Shown here one piece after another: positions 11,501 through 11,704 of a stretch of DNA of 11,704 nt. Where the stretch lies: the NCBI GenBank assembly GCA_001779575.1, contig MFKM01000003.1:2651-14354 (forward strand), read 5' to 3'. The notes under the pieces are model-generated. The model was not told the origin of the DNA. It saw nothing but the letters and a program-made list of their open reading frames with translations, and did not search any database. The position numbers were made by a program, and so were the translations under genes. Within the stretch, counting starts at the first letter, position 1; every line of letters begins with the position of its first letter. This DNA comes from Candidatus Jorgensenbacteria bacterium RIFCSPLOWO2_12_FULL_42_11. Its GTDB lineage: Bacteria; Patescibacteriota; Minisyncoccia; UBA6257; MFKM01.

Positions 11501-11704
11501 ATGGAAATCATTAAACCGTATTTCGTGATTGAAGATGATATTGACGGAGAAAAGATTTTAAGAAATCTTGAAAAGTACGGCCGGGTTTGCTACAAAAGTG
11601 AAGAGAAAATTACTCCGGACTCGGCTCGAAATTTCATCAAGCGGGCGTTGGCAAGGGGCCATGAGGCGGTTATTGAGCATGAAAAAGTAACGGTGCGGAT
11701 AATT
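11501..11704 (+). CDS. thyX: Flavin-dependent thymidylate synthase, N-terminal part (3' end outside window)
   Basis: 68 codons run open to the window edge. RVCYKSEEK, SARNFIKRALARGHEAVIEH and EKVTVRI match the N-terminal part of ThyX, which makes dTMP from dUMP using methylene-tetrahydrofolate and FAD. The family pattern in this region is a Cys-Tyr strand, then GH-x-S/A-V-x-EH, then a beta strand. The RHR flavin-binding motif lies beyond the window, so identity is not fully confirmed. The start is set by the strong AAAGGAGG site. It follows a terminator and is probably its own transcription unit. Confidence 0.8.
   Translation, partial: MEIIKPYFVIEDDIDGEKILRNLEKYGRVCYKSEEKITPDSARNFIKRALARGHEAVIEHEKVTVRII

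Overview
The window looks like a Candidate Phyla Radiation (Patescibacteria) chromosome fragment, most likely Parcubacteria-like. This is inferred from gene style, not from a search. The signs are short, tightly packed genes mostly without Shine-Dalgarno sites, a run of secreted proteins with cohesin, dockerin and Ig-like modules anchored by C-terminal membrane helices, a stand-alone four-helix-bundle (23S rRNA IVP-type) gene, several heptanucleotide repeat families, and a secE-nusG-rplK cluster not followed by rplA. All genes seen are on the + strand.

Region 1 (1-6743) is a cell-surface block. Two paralogous secreted or anchored proteins share a domain with four cysteines at nearly the same spacing (1-792, partial, and 914-1591). 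They are followed by a membrane-anchored DUF916/WxL-like beta-sandwich protein (1615-2538), a secreted protein ending in a dockerin-like pair of calcium loops (2596-3597), and two type I membrane proteins that each begin with a cohesin-like domain (4036-5004 and 4977-6743). A dockerin protein next to two anchored cohesins suggests a small calcium-dependent surface complex, cellulosome-like in architecture but with no visible catalytic module. A four-helix-bundle gene (3642-4013) sits inside this block, enclosed by inverted repeats. Between about 3609 and 5080 at least eight tracts of different 7-nt repeats lie in and between the genes; they encode loops, linkers and even signal peptides.

Region 2 (6746-10099) is gyrB with its own promoter. 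It has two abnormalities: an in-frame TAG in the ATP lid of the GHKL ATPase domain (7202-7204), and a 434-residue HNH-endonuclease intein in the Toprim domain between SAGG and SAKQ (8177-9478).

Region 3 (10100-11430) is a short secretion, transcription and ribosome operon, secE-nusG-rplK, with a good promoter and a clear intrinsic terminator. The rplA gene that usually follows is absent here. Region 4 is the start of a thyX-like gene (11501 to the window edge), the only gene with a strong Shine-Dalgarno sequence.

No rRNA, tRNA or CRISPR array was seen.
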